A DNA stretch of 14,146 nt from NCBI GenBank assembly GCA_903842475.1, contig CAIMMA010000774.1:1-14146 (forward strand), given 5' to 3'. Numbering within the stretch: the stretch's first letter is position 1; each line of letters begins with the position of its first letter. A program made the position numbers and the translations under genes. Positions 11,908 to 14,146 of the stretch are shown here, piece after piece. The notes beneath the pieces were generated by a model. That model was given only the letters and a program-made list of their open reading frames with translations, ran no database searches and was not told the DNA's origin. Source of the stretch: an uncultured bacterium. Its GTDB lineage: Bacteria > Desulfobacterota > Desulfobulbia > Desulfobulbales > Desulfobulbaceae.

Positions 11908-14146
11908 ATGGCAAAGTCCAAGAGCATCGAGGTCACCGAACAAAAACGACTGAACGAGGCCCGCGAGGCCGGCATCCCCTGGAAAAAATGGGGGCCCTAT
12001 CTCAGCGAACGGCAGTGGGGCACGGTTCGCGAGGACTACAGCCAGGACGGCAACGCCTGGGCCTATTTTTCCCATGATCAGTCGCGCTCACGGGCCTACC
12101 GCTGGGGCGAGGATGGCCTGGGCGGCATCAGCGACGACAAGCAGCAATTGTGCTTTGCCCTGGCCCTGTGGAACGAGCGCGACCCCATTCTCAAGGAGCG
12201 GCTGTTCGGCCTGACCAACAGTGAGGGCAACCACGGCGAGGATGTCAAGGAGTACTACTTTTACCTCGACAGCACGCCCACCCACTCCTACATGCAGTAC
12301 CTCTACAAATACCCCCAGAGAGAATTCCCTTACAAAGACCTGATCGAGAAGAACCGGGCAAGGTCGCGGGAAGAGATGGAGTACGAACTGCTCGACACCG
12401 GCATCTTCGACGACGATCGCTACTTTGACGTGTTCGTGGAATACGCCAAGGAGGGGCCGGAGGATGTGCTCATCCGGATCGTTGTCCATAATCGCGGCCC
12501 GGAAACAGCGCGGCTGCGCCTGCTGCCGACCCTCTGGTTCCGCAACACCTGGTCGTGGGACGAGGACAGTCCCAAGCCGTCCCTGCGGGAGACGGCGCCG
12601 GGCGTCATCCAAACCGCCCACCAGGAACTGGGCGAGTCTTTTTTGTATTGCGACGGCGCGCCGGAACTGCTGTTCACCGAGAACGAAAGCAACAGCCAAC
12701 GTCTCTGGAACCAGCCCAACCCTTCACCCTACGTCAAGGACGCCTTCCATACTGCGCTCATCGCTGGACAGACAGAGGCGGTTAATCCCGCCAAGACCGG
12801 CACCAAGGCCGCGGCCCATTACCGGCTCGATGTGGCTGGCGGCGGCAACCAGACCGTCCGCCTGCGGCTCACCGCCGCCCCGCTGGCCAAGCCCTTCGAT
12901 GGCTTTGAACGGATCTTCCAGGCCCGGCTCGCCGATGCCGACGAATTCTACCAGCGGATCACACCGGAGTCGCTCAGCGAAGACCAGCGAAGGGTGCACC
13001 GCCAGGCCCTGGCCGGGATGCTCTGGGGCAAGCAGTTCTACCACTTCGACCTGGAACAGTGGCTGATGGACCACAAAAGCCATCCCCTGCTCGAATCGGC
13101 CCGCAAGGATGTACGCAACACCGAATGGTTCCACATGCTCAATGCCGATGTCATCTCCATGCCCGACAAGTGGGAGTATCCCTGGTATGCGGCCTGGGAC
13201 CTGGCCTTCCACACCATTGCCCTGTCGCTGGTCGATTTCGATTTCGCCAAGGAACAGCTGCTGCTGATGCTGCGCAATCTCTATGTCCACCCAAACGGCC
13301 AGATTCCCGCCTACGAGTGGAATTTCAGCGACGTCAACCCGCCGGTGCATGCCTGGGCCACGCTCTGGCTGTACAAGTACGAGCAGGGATTGGGCCGTGC
13401 GGACCTGCGTTTTCTCGAACGCTCCTTTCAGGGGCTGATGCTCAACTTCAACTGGTGGGTCAACCGTAAGGATCCGGCCGGACGCAATGTCTTTGCCGGC
13501 GGCTTTCTCGGCCTGGATAACATCGGCGTTTTTGACCGCAGCGCCCAGCTGCCCACCGGCGGCACCCTGGAGCAGGCGGACGGCACGGCCTGGATGGCCT
13601 TTTACTGCCAGAACATGCTGGAGATCGCCCTGATCCTGACCGAATACGACCCGATCTACGAAGAGGTCGCCTTCAAATTCATCCAGCATTTCATGTGGAT
13701 TTCCTACGCCATGGACCGCATCGGCGAGCACCACGACGAGATGTGGGACGAAGAGGACGGGTTTTTCTACGACCTGCTGCGTCTGCCCGATGGCCAGGCC
13801 ATGCGGCTGAAGGTCAGGTCGCTGGTGGGGTTGCTGCCGCTCTGCGCCTCCACGGTGTTCGAAGCGGACGCCGTGACCCGTTATCCCAAACTGATGGAAC
13901 TGATCGCCCAGTTCAAAAAACGCCACCCGGAGCTGGTTTCCCATGTGGCTCCGACCGACCAGGGATACATTGGCTATAAAGGACGAAAGCTGCTGTCGAT
14001 CCTCAGCAAGAAAAAGCTGGAGCGGGTCCTCGGCTACATGCTCGACGAGCAGGAATTCCTGGGGCCGCACGGCATCCGCTCGCTCTCGCGTCATCACCTT
14101 GACCATCCCTTTACATTCTGGGTGGGGCATGAGGAGTACAAGGTGC
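11908..14146 (+). CDS. MGH1/GH63-type glucosidase, partial (3' end outside window)
   Basis: From ATG 11908, with AGGAGGA 7 nt upstream, the frame is open for 746 codons and leaves the window without a stop. Homologues annotated glucosidase (MGH1-like, mannosyl-oligosaccharide glucosidase/GH63 clan) are about 880 residues as I recall, so roughly 130 are missing. Recognisable parts are RQWGTVREDYSQDGNAWAYFSHD near the start, the beta-sandwich region with IVVHNRGPETARLRLLPTLWFRNTWSW, then the (alpha/alpha)6 barrel from about residue 375: PDKWEYPWYAAWDLAFH (W430-D431 is the likely general-acid site by analogy with GH63), NGQIPAYEWNFSDVNPPVHAWA, and EMWDEEDGFFYDLL (about 611-624). There is no signal peptide, so it should be cytoplasmic and act on an alpha-glucoside, perhaps a storage or compatible-solute glycan; the substrate is not shown. 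The second catalytic region is expected in the missing C-terminus. Confidence 0.9.
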   Translation, partial: MAKSKSIEVTEQKRLNEAREAGIPWKKWGPYLSERQWGTVREDYSQDGNAWAYFSHDQSRSRAYRWGEDGLGGISDDKQQLCFALALWNERDPILKERLFGLTNSEGNHGEDVKEYYFYLDSTPTHSYMQYLYKYPQREFPYKDLIEKNRARSREEMEYELLDTGIFDDDRYFDVFVEYAKEGPEDVLIRIVVHNRGPETARLRLLPTLWFRNTWSWDEDSPKPSLRETAPGVIQTAHQELGESFLYCDGAPELLFTENESNSQRLWNQPNPSPYVKDAFHTALIAGQTEAVNPAKTGTKAAAHYRLDVAGGGNQTVRLRLTAAPLAKPFDGFERIFQARLADADEFYQRITPESLSEDQRRVHRQALAGMLWGKQFYHFDLEQWLMDHKSHPLLESARKDVRNTEWFHMLNADVISMPDKWEYPWYAAWDLAFHTIALSLVDFDFAKEQLLLMLRNLYVHPNGQIPAYEWNFSDVNPPVHAWATLWLYKYEQGLGRADLRFLERSFQGLMLNFNWWVNRKDPAGRNVFAGGFLGLDNIGVFDRSAQLPTGGTLEQADGTAWMAFYCQNMLEIALILTEYDPIYEEVAFKFIQHFMWISYAMDRIGEHHDEMWDEEDGFFYDLLRLPDGQAMRLKVRSLVGLLPLCASTVFEADAVTRYPKLMELIAQFKKRHPELVSHVAPTDQGYIGYKGRKLLSILSKKKLERVLGYMLDEQEFLGPHGIRSLSRHHLDHPFTFWVGHEEYKV

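Noticed and set aside
12724..14130. 468-codon open frame on the minus strand, antisense to the glucosidase gene
   Set aside because: The plus-strand frame has clear glycoside hydrolase motifs. The antisense frame has no recognisable domain and is of the kind expected in GC-rich coding DNA.

Overview
The window looks like chromosomal DNA of a GC-rich, anaerobic Desulfobacterota (deltaproteobacterial) organism, possibly Desulfobulbales. This is an inference from gene content: a selenocysteine tRNA, a CysB-type LysR regulator like those near selenium genes, an AsmA-like envelope protein, Cys-containing PAS sensors, an MGH1/GH63-type glucosidase and a DUF1566 protein. No 16S rRNA or other taxonomic marker is present.

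Layout. The left edge (1-2291, minus) is the 5' part of a large AsmA-like membrane-anchored protein whose frame is open to the window edge. Next is a minus-strand two-component pair: a cytoplasmic PAS-PAS histidine kinase (4665-3166), followed after 15 nt by a response regulator (3150-2554) whose output region is a cysteine zinc-ribbon-like module. A 479-nt spacer holds a near-perfect 20-bp palindrome over a promoter facing right, towards a YdiI/MenI-like hotdog thioesterase (5145-5552). A strong bidirectional terminator (5640-5674) separates that gene from a convergent gene for a 37-residue lysine-rich protein.

The centre holds a tRNA-Sec (selC)-like gene at 6196-6293, with its own promoter and an odd acceptor end. 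It converges on the LysR regulator (7247-6339). Divergent from LysR is a six-TM K+ channel-like protein (7493-8191). Next comes a remnant of phosphotransacetylase (8472-9005) that lacks its N-terminus and about 33 internal residues.

The right part is plus-strand. It has a lipoprotein with two copies of one domain, a secreted SYLF/Ysc84 lipid-binding protein, a Cys-rich cytosolic protein with a C-terminal DUF1566 domain, and, behind a good sigma-70-type promoter, the first 746 codons of an MGH1/GH63-type glucosidase that runs off the edge.

Most genes look like separate housekeeping or accessory units. The real functional groupings are the kinase/regulator pair, the selC-LysR pair and perhaps the two exported proteins at 9191-10446. 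I see no CRISPR array, insertion sequence or phage gene. The observations most worth checking are the selC acceptor anomaly, the pta remnant and the palindromic operator.
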